Origin: Halichondria panicea
Taxonomy: Eukaryota > Porifera > Demospongiae > Suberitida > Halichondriidae
DNA length: 64,000 nt
Direction of reading: 5' to 3'
Assembly: GCF_963675165.1 (NCBI RefSeq)
Contig: NC_087380.1
Location: 390,001-454,000 of the forward strand
Position numbers and translations under genes: made by a program
Notes under the pieces: generated by a model
Database searches by the model: none
Told to the model about the DNA's origin: nothing
Seen by the model: the letters and a program-made list of their open reading frames with translations, nothing else
Shown here: positions 52,002-64,000 of the stretch, one piece after another
Layout: every line of letters begins with the position of its first letter
Numbering within the stretch: position 1 is the stretch's first letter

Positions 52002-55000
52002 ATGACCTCCATGCTGTGTGGACTAGTGTGTGTGGTCCTGCTCTCTGGGCTCACTGCACTGGCAGGGGGACAGCCAGGTGAGTCAGTAGCTAATATTTGT
52101 TTATGATGGTGGTTGTTTGGTTCCATGCAGTCTACCTGACACTGGGATCTGGTCCTAGTATCACTACTAACAATACTAATATCTCTATCACCTCTATTGG
52201 AGAGGATGCTACTGATGGTGGTCTCCCTTCTCTCACCTGTCACACTGACCTCACTACCTGCTGTAGAAGTAGAGCTGACAACAATGGTATGGGAGCACTA
52301 GGACAGTGGACGAATCCTAATAAGAGTGTGATACTGGGCAATGGTGCCTCATTGGCTGCTGGAGATCAGTTCTACATTAACAGGAATGCACCTCAACTCA
52401 TCAAGCTGGCTCGTAGGCTGGTTAACAACCCCGTCACTCCAACCGGGTCCTACTGTTGTACTGTACCAACTAGTGGAGGAGAGATGACTCTCTGTGCTAA
52501 CCTGGGTGAGGAGCAAATCTGTGTATGTGTTCACCCCTTTCATGCATGAGTTCAAGAAACCATCACAACTTTCCTAGATCCATTGAATCAAGGGTGTATA
52601 TAAAAGAAGGCATGCAACTGAATTATGTTCATCAAACGCTCAGGCAGGGTTATGTAGATATCTGCACTTTATTCACATTCATCCGCCCACATTTTTATAT
52701 TTCACTGCATGTTGCATGCCTTTATACAACCTTCATGCTCATAACCTTGGTTCACCCCCTCTTGCAGTTTCACCTACTTCAGTCTCATGTTCTGATAACC
52801 TCCCGACTATCCCTAATGGAGGCATAACCTATGATGGTGGATCCACTGACAACAGACCAGTGGGTGCTACAGCAACTTACAGCTGCCTCGATCCCTACAC
52901 TCTGGTTGGAGTGTCAGTGAGGACCTGTGGGAGTGATGGAGAGTGGAGTGGATCATCTCCAGTGTGTCTGAGTAATGACTGAATGTGTACGTTAAGTGTG
53001 TATACCTGTTCCCATGCATAGAGATCTGCTCTGACCTACCCTCACTGACAAATGGGGACATTGACTATGGTGGTGCTGGATTCACTAGTACTAGCAGCAG
53101 ACCAATGGACACTGTGGCCACTCACACCTGTAACACTGGCTACACTCTCAATGGAGGCAGCACCAGGACTTGTGGGAGTGATGGAGTGTGGAGTGGGTCA
53201 GCTCCGTCTTGTCAGCGTAATAGAATGAACTTTGTACTGTTTGTTTGTTGAGTGTATCGTCTCCCATACAGCTGACTGCCCTGACTTACTACTGACCAAT
53301 GGGATGATTATGTACAGTACTGGATCCACTAACAGCAGACCTTTCCTCTCTAACGCTGTGCACTCCTGTAACCCTGGCTACACTCTCACTGGAGGTGCTC
53401 TCACTACCACCAGGGTCTGCGTTACTGGAGCGAGATGGGGTGAGACAGCTCCAACTTGTCAAGGTATAACTTTTTACATGCAGTTCTTGTTTGTCTGGTT
53501 GTGATTTAAATGTAGTTATGTTGTGCATCTCGCCACTACAGTAAACACAGGACCCACTGCTCCACCCTCCACCTGTCCTGACCTGACTGCTCTGACCAAT
53601 GGAATGATCAGCTACAATTTGGGATCCCCTGACAACAGGCCTATCTTTTCTGGTGCTGTACACTCCTGCAACACTGGCTACACTCTCACTGGAGGCAGTG
53701 CCACCAGGAACTGTGTGAGTGGAGGGAACTGGAGTGGGTCAGCTCCAACTTGTTATAGTAAGCTATGTAGCTCTTGTACAGTTTGTGAGTTTGTACATGG
53801 GGAAACCCAATAAAATTGTGTGAATTGTAAAGTAAAGGTAGTTACCATATAATTATGTTCTAATTTATCGGACAGCAAAAAATAAGGAAATTGTCCGATT
53901 ATAATTGGAACAGAATTTTATATAGAGCATGCGAAGTGTACGGAGTAATTACAATAAGCAAGCAGCTGCATGCGAGTTAGTAGAACAGTGTGCGACTGAA
54001 TAGTTGCACTAGCTATCTAAAACTAGCTACTTAAAGCTATCTAACTGCAGCACTCTAAGTCTTACTTGCCGTCTATGAATTTAACTCAACTTTTCAAGGT
54101 ATTGTCCGCGGATATTTAGAAGAAGTATAATATTAAAGCATTGGAGTGTCTGTTGTTCTATTGCCCAAAAGAGTGTCTGGGGTTAACCATAAATTATTGA
54201 CTTAATCTAAGTTCCTTAGATCTACTTGTGTATCTCACACCCTACCCAGTGAACACAGGACCCACTGAACCACCCACCACCTGTTCTGACCTCACTGTAC
54301 CAGCCAATGGGATGATTGGCTACAATATGGGGACTGCTAGTCCGAGACCAGTGGGCACTGTGGCCACCTACACCTGTGACACTGGCTTCATTCTCAATGG
54401 AGGCAGTACCAGAACTTGTGGGAGTGATAGAGTGTGGAGTGGGTCAGCTCCAACTTGTCAGCGTAGGTGGAATAAGTCTGTACTGTTTACTTGTTGAATG
54501 TGTGTTCACTATTTCAGGAGCTTGTTCTGATTTACCACCACTAATAAATGGAGGTATTACCTATGAGGCTGGATCTGGTAACAGCAGACCCATTGCTACC
54601 TATACTTGTGACAATGGATACACTGTCACTGGAGGGAGTTTCAGAGTTTGTCAGAATGATGGGACCTGGAGTGGATCAGCTCCAACCTGTCAAGGTGAGT
54701 TCCACTGTGTGTTGATGGTTGATAGATTGTACTGTCTCCACAGCCACCTGTCCTGACCTCACTATACCAACCAATGGAGTGATCAGCTACAGACTTCCCA
54801 CTTCAGACTCCAGCCTCAAAGTAGAGGGAACCATGGCTACACAGAGCTGCTTGAATGGATACATACCCTCCACTACCAGCACTGCTACCAGAGTGTGTAG
54901 AGCTGGCAGATCGTGGAGTGGATCAGCTCTCACTTGTCAATGTAAGCTATAGTATACGATGGCATATTGTTTGCAGTTTAAAAGGTGAGTGCATTTTGCT

Positions 55001-58000
55001 CTAATGACATATCCTATACTGTTGTTTCAGTGACTAAAGTCATCATTACTTCTCCTAACATACACACTCCCCCACCTCCCCCACCTCACACACACACACA
55101 CACACACTCCCCTACCTCACCCATTATTATGACAAGTATAAGTTTACTGACCATGTATGCATGCATGCATGTACTAGCAACCTCCCCACAGCCACTGTCA
55201 CTACTGGAGGGGACACACCCACCGCTGCTAGCAACACAGGAGGTGTGGTGGCAGGTGTAGTCATTGTGTTACTCATTCTAGCCGCTGTCATTGTGGTGGG
55301 TATCATTGTCGGGGTCTACTTCTGGAGGTAAGACTATCATCAGAATGTGTGCATGTAATAATGTGTTGTTTTGTGTACAGGAAACTTCGTGGCAACCAGA
55401 CCAAGTACAGCCCCTCTCCACGCCATGCCCCTCCCCCTCGCCCCACCTCCTATCAAGCATCCTTCAAGAAGAGCAACGGACAAGACAGTAAAGTCACCAT
55501 CCAGAAAGTTGACGGTAAGTATTTTGTACTATTTTGAACTATTTTTGTGTCCTATGATTATACAGAGCTAAGTTTGTTCAACTTTCAGCACCAATTATTA
55601 TTTTATTTCAGAGCCTAGTATAGTAGAGTTTCCTAGTGATACTCATGTGACGGAGGGGGAGGCGGTGTATCTGAGGGTGAAGGTGGGAGGTCACCCTCCA
55701 CCCAGTCTCACCTGGTACCACGATGGTAGGAAGGTGACTGCAGACTATGCCACAGAACTGGACCAGGACGGTGGATTATCCTTCCCTAGTGTGGAGACTA
55801 AGCATGCTGGTGAGTACAGGCTATAATGTACCTACAATGGCATAAGATAACAGTGAATGTTTACTGTGCATATTGAAAACTAAGATTAATGTTTACATGA
55901 CTCTGTACGTAGGTGTGTATAAACTGGTGGTTACTGGAGCCTCAGGGTCAACAACACAACAGGTCGTCACGGTAACAGTGATGAGTGAGGGTGGTGAGGC
56001 TAGTGAGGGGGTGGAGGGGGTGGACTACGCCTCCATACCTGTGACAGAGTTTGGAGCGTACGTGGCTGACCTCCATGCTGGCAGCAATAAGAAGTTCAAA
56101 TATCTTTACAAGGTAATGTTATACTAGCTGTGTGTGCAATCAACTTAATCCGTACACACACTCAGAATCTGGACAGTGGGGAGAGGGGTCATCCAGTGAT
56201 TATTTCAGTGACTCCTGAGAACAAACTCAACAACAGATTTGGCAACATTGCTGTGTGTGAGTGTATATCCTGAGAGTTAGCACATATTAGTAGTTGTGTG
56301 TACACAGGCAGATGGAGGTCATAGCACTGTGTGTGTGTGTTCTCATATCTCATACTAATCACACCTATTCCTGCAGATGATGACAACCTCATTATCCTAG
56401 ACCCCATCCCTGGACAAGAGGACTGTCAGAGTGACTACATCAATGCCTGCTATGTAGACGTGAGTGTGTGTGTGTTGAGCTCTTATTTTAATGGTTCAAT
56501 GTTTTTATTGTTGTGGCTTTTACAGTGTGTATACATCTGCCTAATGACTTGCTGCATTCCACTGCTAATGGTGCACTTGTTGAGTATACAATGAAACCTT
56601 AGCTGTCTAAACTTGCTCTTTCATTCACGTACACACTGTATGTTGTGTGCATGCGCAGCGAGGTATACGGTAGTATGTGTGTGTGTGTGTGTGTACTAGG
56701 TTGTTAGTACACACACAATGATATTAGATCTAAACACTTGTATAACTTTCCTTTACAATGTATCGTCACACATGTATTATCAGGTTTAGCCGCCGCTTAC
56801 AAAAAAAGGGGGAAAAACTAGCTTGCTATCCATTTTCCACTCTTTGCAAATGTTATATTGAATTGATGGTCTGATACTGTAGCTTCATTCATCAAAGCTT
56901 TTGTGCGTCCACCAGCAGATCCATACAATAAAAAGCATACACGGTACTTTCAGTATCTGATAATTTATGAATTTTTTCTTCTCTTCTCAGGGGTATAAGA
57001 AACCTAAAAAGTTCATAGCAACACAAGGTGAGGTCCTGGGTTACTAAGTGTGTACCATTACCATTGAGGTAGTCATTGGTTACCTTGTTGTGGGCACAGT
57101 TGAAACTGTAACTGATCAGCTAGAAACACATTTGTTACTGCTACTAGCTACTATGAGTATGATCTGTAAACCATTTTGTAACTGATTGTAAAATTCCGGT
57201 GTAATGTAATGTTTTTACCCTTTATAATTATAGGACCACTGCCAGGAACTCTGGTGGACTTCTGGCGTCTCATGTGGCAGGAGAGACCACCCATAATAGT
57301 CATGCTCACCAACGTCATGGAGAACAACAAGATCAAGTGCGAACAGTACTGGCCAGAGTCTGGGAAGAAGCAATTTGGCCCATTCACAGTGGCCATTACA
57401 GATCAGCAAATACTGGCTGACTACACCATCAGGACACTGGAGGCTTCAGTGAGTTGCAATACCACTGGCTTTATATAAGAGAGTGGGATTATTATCCGCC
57501 TCTCTTCCCCTGCCTCTAGTTGGATGGAGACCGCCGTGTGCTGAGAGTCAAGCTATTCCATTTCACTGCCTGGCCTGATCATGGTGTGCCTGACTATGCC
57601 ACGCCCATTCTTGGGTTCCATCGTCGGGTTAAGTCTCAGCACAAGCCATCGAAAGGTCCTATTCTGATCCACTGCAGTGCTGGTGTGGGACGCACAGGCA
57701 CTTACATTGCCATTGATAACGTCCTCGATCAGATCTCAGTCGAAGGTCTCATCGATATTTCCGGTACCATTGTCAAATCTCGCAACCAGAGAATGAAGCT
57801 TGTACAAACACAGGTAGGTATACATCACTCTGATGCTATTGCTTCCATCATTGCTGCCATTTTGATTCTACTGAGCATGCTTATTGCCCCCTCTTCCTAT
57901 AGGACCAATATGTGTTCATCCACGATGCTATCCTGGAGTCAGTGACATGTGGAGACACTCAGATCAGTGCTGGAGATCTGCGCAGACAAATACAGAAGAT

Positions 58001-59530
58001 GTCATCAGTGCTCCCGGGAAAAACCATCTCAGATTTCCAATACCAGTTCCAAATTCTGGAACAGGTTACTCCAAATCCTAAAGAAGTTCGAAGTCCTATT
58101 GCTGTTAAGAATGCTGCCAGGAACAGGAACATGGACTACCTGCCACGTAAGGACTGCTGCTAACTGTGTACATTATATCCATTCACTGTTTCCCCAACAA
58201 TAGCTGAGACCAGTCGTGTGATTCTGAAGGGAGAGCAACCTGACTACATTCATGCTGTGTTTGCTCATGTAAGTGTTCAACTACTATAGAGCCCTTGACC
58301 TATTGTACTCTCATGGTCCCCTCCCTTCCTCCAGGGCTACAAGCACCAGAAGGCATACATCATTGCCCAGAATCCACTGGACTCAACTGTGCGTAACTTC
58401 TGGAAGGTGATCTATGACAGGAAGTGTGCTGCTGTTGTGATGTTGACTCCACTCAGTGAGAATGGGCAGGTAAGAGATGGTCTCCATTAGAGGTCCTCTC
58501 TGTTGAGTGTGTGTGTGTGTGTGTGTGTAGGAGGCATGCTCCCAGTACTGGCCAGAGAGTGGCAATGTCACCTCCTTCGGTGAGTTCACCATCGATAACT
58601 TGGGGGAGGAAACCAACACTGGGTTCATTATGAGGCAACTGAGCGTCCTCAATGAAAAAGTACGTCATGCATATCTTTGTTGCCTTCAAACCTCTCTCTA
58701 TTCCTTGTTTCCTCCATGCAGACCCAAAAGACCCATCAATTGACTCTGTTCCACATCACTAACTGGAATAGCAGTGGAAAATGTGAGAACCTCAAGACTG
58801 TAACTGACGTCAATGAGGAGGTTATAAAGGTTCAAAGGAGGACTGGAAACAACCCTGTACTGGTCCATTGCAAGTACGTACAAGTGCTGTAACCTTATAT
58901 GGACATTATATAACCTCCCCCTATCCAGTGACACTGCGACCCGCTCTGGTATGTACTGCTCTGTAGGTACTACCATTGACCGTTGCAAGACAGAGGGAGT
59001 GGTGGATGTGTTCCAGGTGGTCAAGGCTCTCAGGGTCCACAAGCCAGGGGCAGTACCCTCAGTCGTGAGTTCATCTGCTGCTTACATAGTGGGAGGCTTG
59101 TACCATTACAAGAGCCAGACCTTGTTTAGTAGGGCCTGTATACCAACACATACCATGCAGGTTGTCTTAATTAATTCCCAATACCAAGATGTTCTGAAAG
59201 CAGCTTCAAGCCTCTGTACTGTTGATTAGTGCCATTTGCAATGTAGTTTTGTATCATCATGTGATTGCGCGTCAATCAATTTGACTGCCACGTGCAGAGA
59301 TGATAGCCTCAGATAGGGTCAAGTTTACAGACGCTAGCGGCTTCTATTGCACTGAAGATGGGCTGTAGGGAGGCTACTATTTGAGGGCGGCCTTTATACA
59401 AGAGCGGCCTCTGATCAAGCAAATACTGTAGTAGTGTATCCCCTCACAGGACAACTACAAGGATCTGTTTGATGCTACTCTGGTCTACTTGGACTCCTTT
59501 GACAACTATGCCAACTTCCAAGATATTTGA
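52002..59530 (+). CDS. Gene 7: receptor PTP with N-terminal CC-Ig, seven CCP modules and a long stalk
   Basis: The spliced model encodes about 1426 residues. Exons are: signal peptide 52002-52077; CC-Ig 52131-52505; CCP 52768-52971, 53022-53216, 53272-53463, 53542-53757, 54250-54462, 54518-54694, 54744-54941; stalk 55031-55135; TM 55192-55327. Intron 1 is only 53 bases. There is no membrane-proximal CC-Ig; instead the stalk exon is expanded to 35 codons by an in-frame CA-repeat expansion encoding [16 protein letters not shown]2 uses the acceptor gcatag (53021). Some donors are weak but GT-type (gtataa at 53464, gtaata at 53217, gtaggt at 54463). The intron 53758-54249 includes an imperfect 19-base hairpin (gttctaatttatcggac near 53859). 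The frame is open throughout. Confidence 0.86.
55072..55110 (+). repeat. Exonised CA repeat in the gene 7 stalk exon
   Basis: The stretch cccacctcccccacctcaca followed by a CA run lies inside the 105-base stalk exon and is translated as a Pro run followed by alternating His-Thr. The corresponding exons of genes 1, 2, 5 and 8 are 30-39 bases and lack it. Confidence 0.75.
55381..59530 (+). other. Gene 7 cytoplasmic exons
   Basis: Exons are: juxtamembrane 55381-55514; Ig 55612-55809 and 55913-56112; D1 56166-56256, 56377-56459, 56991-57027, 57234-57448, 57520-57813, 57903-58146; D2 58204-58268, 58335-58469, 58531-58659, 58722-58873, 58929-59064, 59450-59530 (TGA 59528-59530). Private residues are EGEAVYLRV and DYASIPV in the Ig part, KYLYK before D1, TNVMENN and VKSQHK in D1, and FIMRQLS and KTHQLTLFH in D2. 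D1 catalytic motifs are intact. The intron 56460-56990 is the longest form of this intron and combines the GT repeat of gene 2 with the flanks of genes 1 and 4, plus a novel patch (ttagccgccgcttac). Confidence 0.87.
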
Positions 59531-60368
59531 TGTAAATTAATTGACACAAGAAATGAACAAATTGTATATAATTATATGAACTCTACATGTTGAGTATAAT
59601 AGATTTATATGGACAGGCCCGAATAATTTATAGAGATTATTGACTTCCTTTTTGTATAATCACGAGCACAGCTGTTTGTAATCACCCTGAATTCGTATTA
59701 TTATAATAACTTGATGTTTATAAATATTAACAGATAATAATACCGCAGACATAATTATACGCCTCGAGGCATAGCCGCACGAGGATACGATAAAGTTGAC
59801 TATGCATGTGTGTGTCTGTGTGTGTATTCCAGCTGTAACTGCTCAACGGTCGCAATGCAACGAACACTAACAGCTCGGCTTCTAGCCAGGATTTTGATTC
59901 GTAGATTTGCAAACTAAAGCTTTGTTTTCGAGTTATGGCTATTTTTACTTACAGTGTGAAGGCTGTTGCAGTCTTTCAGAACCGTTGCTAGCATCATCTG
60001 CAAATAATTAATCAGTTTCTGTGAGCATGCTGACTGAGGGATCCAGCATCTGCAGGCAAAACACAAGCTGTTTCAGGACATAAATTATAACATGTAATAA
60101 TTTATAGTATAGCATTCAATTTCCTAATAAGAGTACATGCAATAAGAAGTAGATCTACACCCACTTGAATGGACCTATGTACTGTACATACACAGCGAGG
60201 TGGTATATATAGCGCCACTACAATGGTCCTAAGGCTGTAGCTAGCAGTGTATACTGCTTACAGGGACGTGGTTAGTGCCATAAGATATATTATACTAGCT
60301 GCAACAACACAGCTATCTAGCTAGCTAGGGATACCTACTAACTGTCTACCATTGAAGAGAGACTACCC
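59531..60368. other. Spacer between genes 7 and 8
   Basis: The family 3' flank spans about 59531-59700. Bases 59760-59960 carry a repeat related to 31820-31970 (attccagctgtaactgc, ggcttctagccagg). The conserved upstream block at 60013-60075 lacks the ggtctcatgt segment. The palindrome gtagatctac is at 60149-60158, TATA at 60204-60211, then the leader to the ATG. No coding sequence is seen. Confidence 0.65.
60204..60211 (+). promoter_or_regulatory. TATA element of gene 8
   Basis: The run tatatata followed by gcgccactac lies about 160 bases before the ATG at 60369, with the palindrome gtagatctac 46 bases upstream. Function is inferred from conservation. Confidence 0.55.
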
Positions 60369-63300
60369 ATGACCTCCATGCTGTGTGGTCTAGTGTGTGT
60401 GGTCCTGCTCTCTGGGCTCACTGCACTGGCAGGGGGACAAGGTGAGTCAGTATACAGCTATAGTTATATGTGTGTAATATTAAAGGTAGAGATGCCTGCA
60501 TGCATTGTAAATCAGGGGGTATTATGGGTCACTTTGACAAAACGCTTCCAAAATTTCTTTTGTACCACCTGAAGTGATATTTTAATTACTTAGCATATGC
60601 ATGGATATAGTGCATTTTCTCAGCAGAGTATTTCAGTGCCCATGCGTTTATACACATGCATGCATGCAGTTAATCGCTTCAATCATTATCAACATGCACA
60701 TGTGAGAAATTCCATACTTGTCCATGGTCATATACACACTGCACAATATTAATTGTAACTTGTGTATTCACTTGTTTTGGAGAAACAGGCTCTGTAGTGG
60801 TTGCTGTACCGAAGAGACGACTATATATAACTATAGCTTTATAGGTTTAAAAATGCATTTTTAATTAGTTCCATGCTTGAAGCACTATAGCATCTTTGTT
60901 GTTGAAGAACGATGTGACTCATAACACCATCGTTCCCCAAAATCTGTATTTTGCATATCGCTATACAAATAAATTACGATTTTAGTTACATAAGATAGAA
61001 CTGATTAGACTCACCAGTTTTTTATTGTATTATAACGTAAATTTCACATTTTTCCAACAATTCTTTTCAGATAAATTTATACAGAGATTTGGTTAGCAGG
61101 AGTTAAAAGTGGAAGTGCAATCAACCACGACCACTAATTGCATTAGTGGAATGAACGTTATACTGTTTATTATGTTCACTATTTCAGGAACTTGTTCTGA
61201 TTTACCACCACTAATGAATGGAGGCATTACCTACACTGATGGACTTGTTGACAGCAGACCTATTAATACCATTGCTACCTTCACTTGTAACAATGACTAC
61301 ACTCTCACTACTGGAGGGAGTTTCAGCCAATGTCAGAATGATGGAAACTGGAGTAGGTCAGCTCCAACCTGTCAAGGTGAGTTCCACTGCATCTTAACAG
61401 TTGCTTCACCTTTCTTGATACAGTGAACACAGGACCCACTGAACCACCCACCACCTGTCCTGACCTCACTGTACCAGCCAATGGAATGATCAGCTACAAT
61501 ATGGGGACTGATAGTCTGAGACCAGTGGACACTGTGGCCACCTACACCTGTGACACTGACTACACTCTCAATGGAGACACCACCAGGACTTGTGGGAGTG
61601 ATGGAGTGTGGAGTGGCGTTTCAGATTGTCAGCGTAAGTAGAACGGACTTTGTACTGTTTGTTTGTTGAGTGTATCGTCTCCCATACAGCTGACTGCCCT
61701 GACTTACCCTCACTGACCAATGGGATGATTATGTACAGTGCTGGATCCACTAACAACAGACCTTTCCTCACTACTGCTGCACACTTCTGTAACACTGGCT
61801 ACACTCTCACTGGAGGGGACACTACCAGGATCTGTGTGGGTGGAGGGATCTGGAGTGGGCCACCTCCAACTTGTCAGCGTCAGTAGAATTGAATTTGACA
61901 AACAATATACAGACTAATGTTAAATGTATATGTTCACTATTTCAGGACCTTGTTCTGATTTACCACCACTAATGAATGGAGGCATTACCTACACTTTTGG
62001 ATCTGATAACAGCAGACCTATTAATACCATTGCTACCTACACTTGTGACAATGGCTACACTCTCACTACTGGAGGGAGTTTCAGAGTTTGTCGGAATGAT
62101 GGAACCTGGAGTGGAGCAGCTCCAACCTGTCAATGTGAGTTCCACTACATCTTAACAGTTGCTTCACCTTTCTTGATACAGTGAACACAGGACCCACTGA
62201 TCCTCCACCCACCACCTGTCCTGACCTCACTGTACCAGCCAATGGAATGATCAGCTACAATATGGGGACTGCTAGTCTGATACCAGTGGACACTGTGGCC
62301 ACCTACACTTGTGACACTGACTATACTCTCAGTGGAGACACCACCAGGACTTGTGGGACCGGCCGGAGCGGTGGAGTGTGGAATGGGTCAGATCCAAGTT
62401 GTCAGCGTAAGTGAAATGGACTTTGTACTGGTTGTTTGCTGAGTGTATCGTCTCCCATACAGTTAAATGCCCTGACTTACTCCCACTGATCAACGGGATG
62501 ATTATGTACAGTGGTGGATCCCCTGGCAACAGACCTTTCCTCTCTAGTGCTACGCACTCCTGTAACACTGGCTACACTCTCACTGGAGGTACTTTCACTG
62601 GAGGTACCTCCAGGGTCTGTGTGAGTGGAGGGATCTGGAGTGGGTCAGCTCCAACTTGTCAAAGTGAGCTCTGTAAATCTTGTATACATGCAGCTTGTTC
62701 TTATATGAGTATTATTATGCGCATAAACCCAATGAAGATTGTGTGAATCAGATTTCTAGTTATACGTTAGTTATGTTGTGTATCTCACACCTTATATACA
62801 CAGAAGACACAGGACCTACTGATCCTCCATCCACCACCTGTTCTGACCTGACTCCTCCAACCAGTGGAATGATTGGCTACAATATGGGGACTGTTAGTCT
62901 GCGACCAGTGAACACTGTGGCCACATACACCTGTAACACTGGCTACACTCTCAATGGAGGCAACACCAGGACTTGTGGGAGTGATGGAGCGTGGAGTGGG
63001 TCAGCTCCAACTTGTCAAGGTAAGGAATACAAGCTAGTGTGTTGATGGTTGATAAATTGTACTGTCTCTACAGCCACCTGTCCTGACCTCACTTTACCAA
63101 CCAATGGAGTGATCATCTACAGCTCTAGTACCTCACCACACCCTCAGGGAGCCATGGCTACACAGAGCTGCTTGAATGGATACGTATCCTCCACTACCAG
63201 CACTGCTACCAGAGTGTGTAGAGCTGACAGAGTGTGGAGTGGATCAGCTCTCACTTGTCAATGTAAGTATGCAATGATATTCTGTGTGCAGTTTAAAAGG

Positions 63301-64000
63301 TGAGTGCATTTTGCTCTAATAACATCTCCTTTACTGTTGTGTTTCAGTGACTGAAGTCATCACTACCTCTTCTCCTCTCATAACAAGTTAATTGTCTCCT
63401 TTACTGACCATGTATACTAGTAACCTCCCCACAGCCATTGCCACTACTAAAGGGGACACTGTGCCCCCCACTGGAACTGACCCTCGGTCCACTGGAACTA
63501 CCACTGACAACACTGGAGCTAGCAACACAGGAGGTGTGGTGGCAGGTGTAGTCATTGTGTTACTCATTCTAGGCGCTGTCATTGTGGTGGGTATCATTGT
63601 CGGGGTCTACTTCTGGAGGTGAGACTATCATCAGAATGTGTGCATGTAATAATGTGTTCTTTTGTGTACAGGAAACTTTGTGGCAACCAGACCAAGTACA
63701 GCCCCTCCCCACGCCATGCCCCTCCCCCTCGCCCCACCCCCTATCAAGCATCCTTCAAGAAGAGGAACGGACAAGACAGTAAAGTCACCATCCAGAAAGT
63801 TGACGGTAAGAAAAAACTATAGTTCAACTTTCAGCACCAACTATTTGTCTATATTTCAGAGCCTAGTATAGTAGAGTTTCCTAGTGATACTCATGTGACG
63901 GAGGGGGAGGAGGTGTATCTGAGGGTGAAGGTGGGAGGTCACCCTCCACCCAGTCTCACCTGGTACCACAATGGTAGGGAGGTGACTGCAGACTATGCCA
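60369..64000 (+). CDS. Gene 8: receptor PTP with eight CCP modules (5' part)
   Basis: Exons are: signal peptide 60369-60441 (one Gln codon shorter than the others); CCP 61188-61376, 61424-61633, 61690-61878, 61946-62134, 62182-62406, 62463-62663, 62804-63019, 63074-63262; stalk 63348-63386; TM 63435-63618; juxtamembrane 63672-63805; Ig first half from 63860 to the window end. There is no CC-Ig domain. The TM exon has the longest Ser/Thr/Pro/Gly stalk of the array (KGDTVPPTGTDPRSTGTTTD), likely O-glycosylated. The CCP3 donor is gtcagt and the stalk donor gttaat, both GT but weak. The modules most resemble those of gene 1 (the same sequence of LPPLMNG and LTVPANG types) and intron 1 is shared with gene 1. 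The PTP domains lie beyond the window. Confidence 0.86.
60442..61187 (+). other. Gene 8 intron 1 (746 bp), homologous to gene 1 intron 1
   Basis: The intron contains the same landmarks as 1375-2146: cactttgacaaaacgcttcc, agaacgatgtgactcataa with its catcgttc partner, and tttttccaacaatt near the 3' end. No exon is recognised in it. Confidence 0.7.

Noticed and set aside
53859..53915. Hairpin in the gene 7 intron as a structured RNA
   Set aside because: It is an imperfect stem of about 19 bases in AT-rich sequence with no second copy in the window; it may be a small inverted repeat, but the support is too weak.

Overview
The window is eukaryotic and almost certainly from an invertebrate animal. 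Every gene is split by short GT-AG introns, and the encoded domains are metazoan: signal peptide, Sushi/CCP modules, Ig-like domains, one membrane helix and tandem protein tyrosine phosphatase (PTP) domains. Compact genes with introns mostly of 50-400 bp, AT-rich spacers full of taattata-type words, CA/GT microsatellites, and a decayed retroelement of a type I associate with sponge and cnidarian genomes make a demosponge (Amphimedon-like) my best guess. That placement is inference.

One gene family fills the whole 64 kb: a head-to-tail, plus-strand tandem array of receptor-type PTP genes. I number them 0-8. Gene 0 (157-745) has only its last two exons here. Genes 1-7 are complete: 1299-7983, 8619-15056, 15766-22853, 23568-31607, 34273-43187, 44025-51055 and 52002-59530. 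Gene 8 (60369-64000) runs off the end. Between genes 4 and 5 lies a gene ghost: a family promoter and 5' leader joined directly to a family 3' flank (about 32568-32945).

All genes share one plan: a 25-residue signal-peptide exon; 2-8 CCP modules, one per phase 1-1 exon; optional six-cysteine Ig-like 'CC' domains (N-terminal in genes 4-7, membrane-proximal in genes 2-6); a short stalk; one transmembrane helix; a basic/proline-rich juxtamembrane exon; an Ig I-set-like domain placed on the cytoplasmic side; a PTP D1 with intact WPD and [10 protein letters not shown] motifs; and a degenerate D2. Ectodomains by gene are: 1 = 6 CCP; 2 = 7 CCP + CC-Ig; 3 = 7 CCP + CC-Ig; 4 = CC-Ig + 5 CCP + CC-Ig; 5 = CC-Ig + 8 CCP + CC-Ig; 6 = CC-Ig + 2 CCP + CC-Ig; 7 = CC-Ig + 7 CCP; 8 = 8 CCP.

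The two halves evolve differently. From the TM exon to the stop codon the copies look nearly identical, including many introns. The ectodomains differ in module number, order and sequence. Together with frequent exon birth and death (fused exon in gene 3, dead mini-exons in genes 4 and 6, an intron inside an exon in gene 6, exonised microsatellite in gene 7, dimer expansion in gene 2, frameshift in gene 2 D1) this looks like a birth-and-death receptor family. The obvious hypothesis is a recognition system (allorecognition, microbe sensing or cell adhesion) in which variable ectodomains feed one conserved phosphatase output. That role is inference.

Non-coding content comprises the spacers (with family promoter elements), dinucleotide repeats, a foldback/MITE cluster near 33.05-33.54 kb, a decayed retroelement ORF on the minus strand (34.4-35.24 kb), a pogo/Tigger-like MITE (37.55-37.90 kb), and a dispersed repeat seen at 26.06, 32.97-33.77 and 51.25 kb. 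I saw no tRNA, rRNA or CRISPR array.
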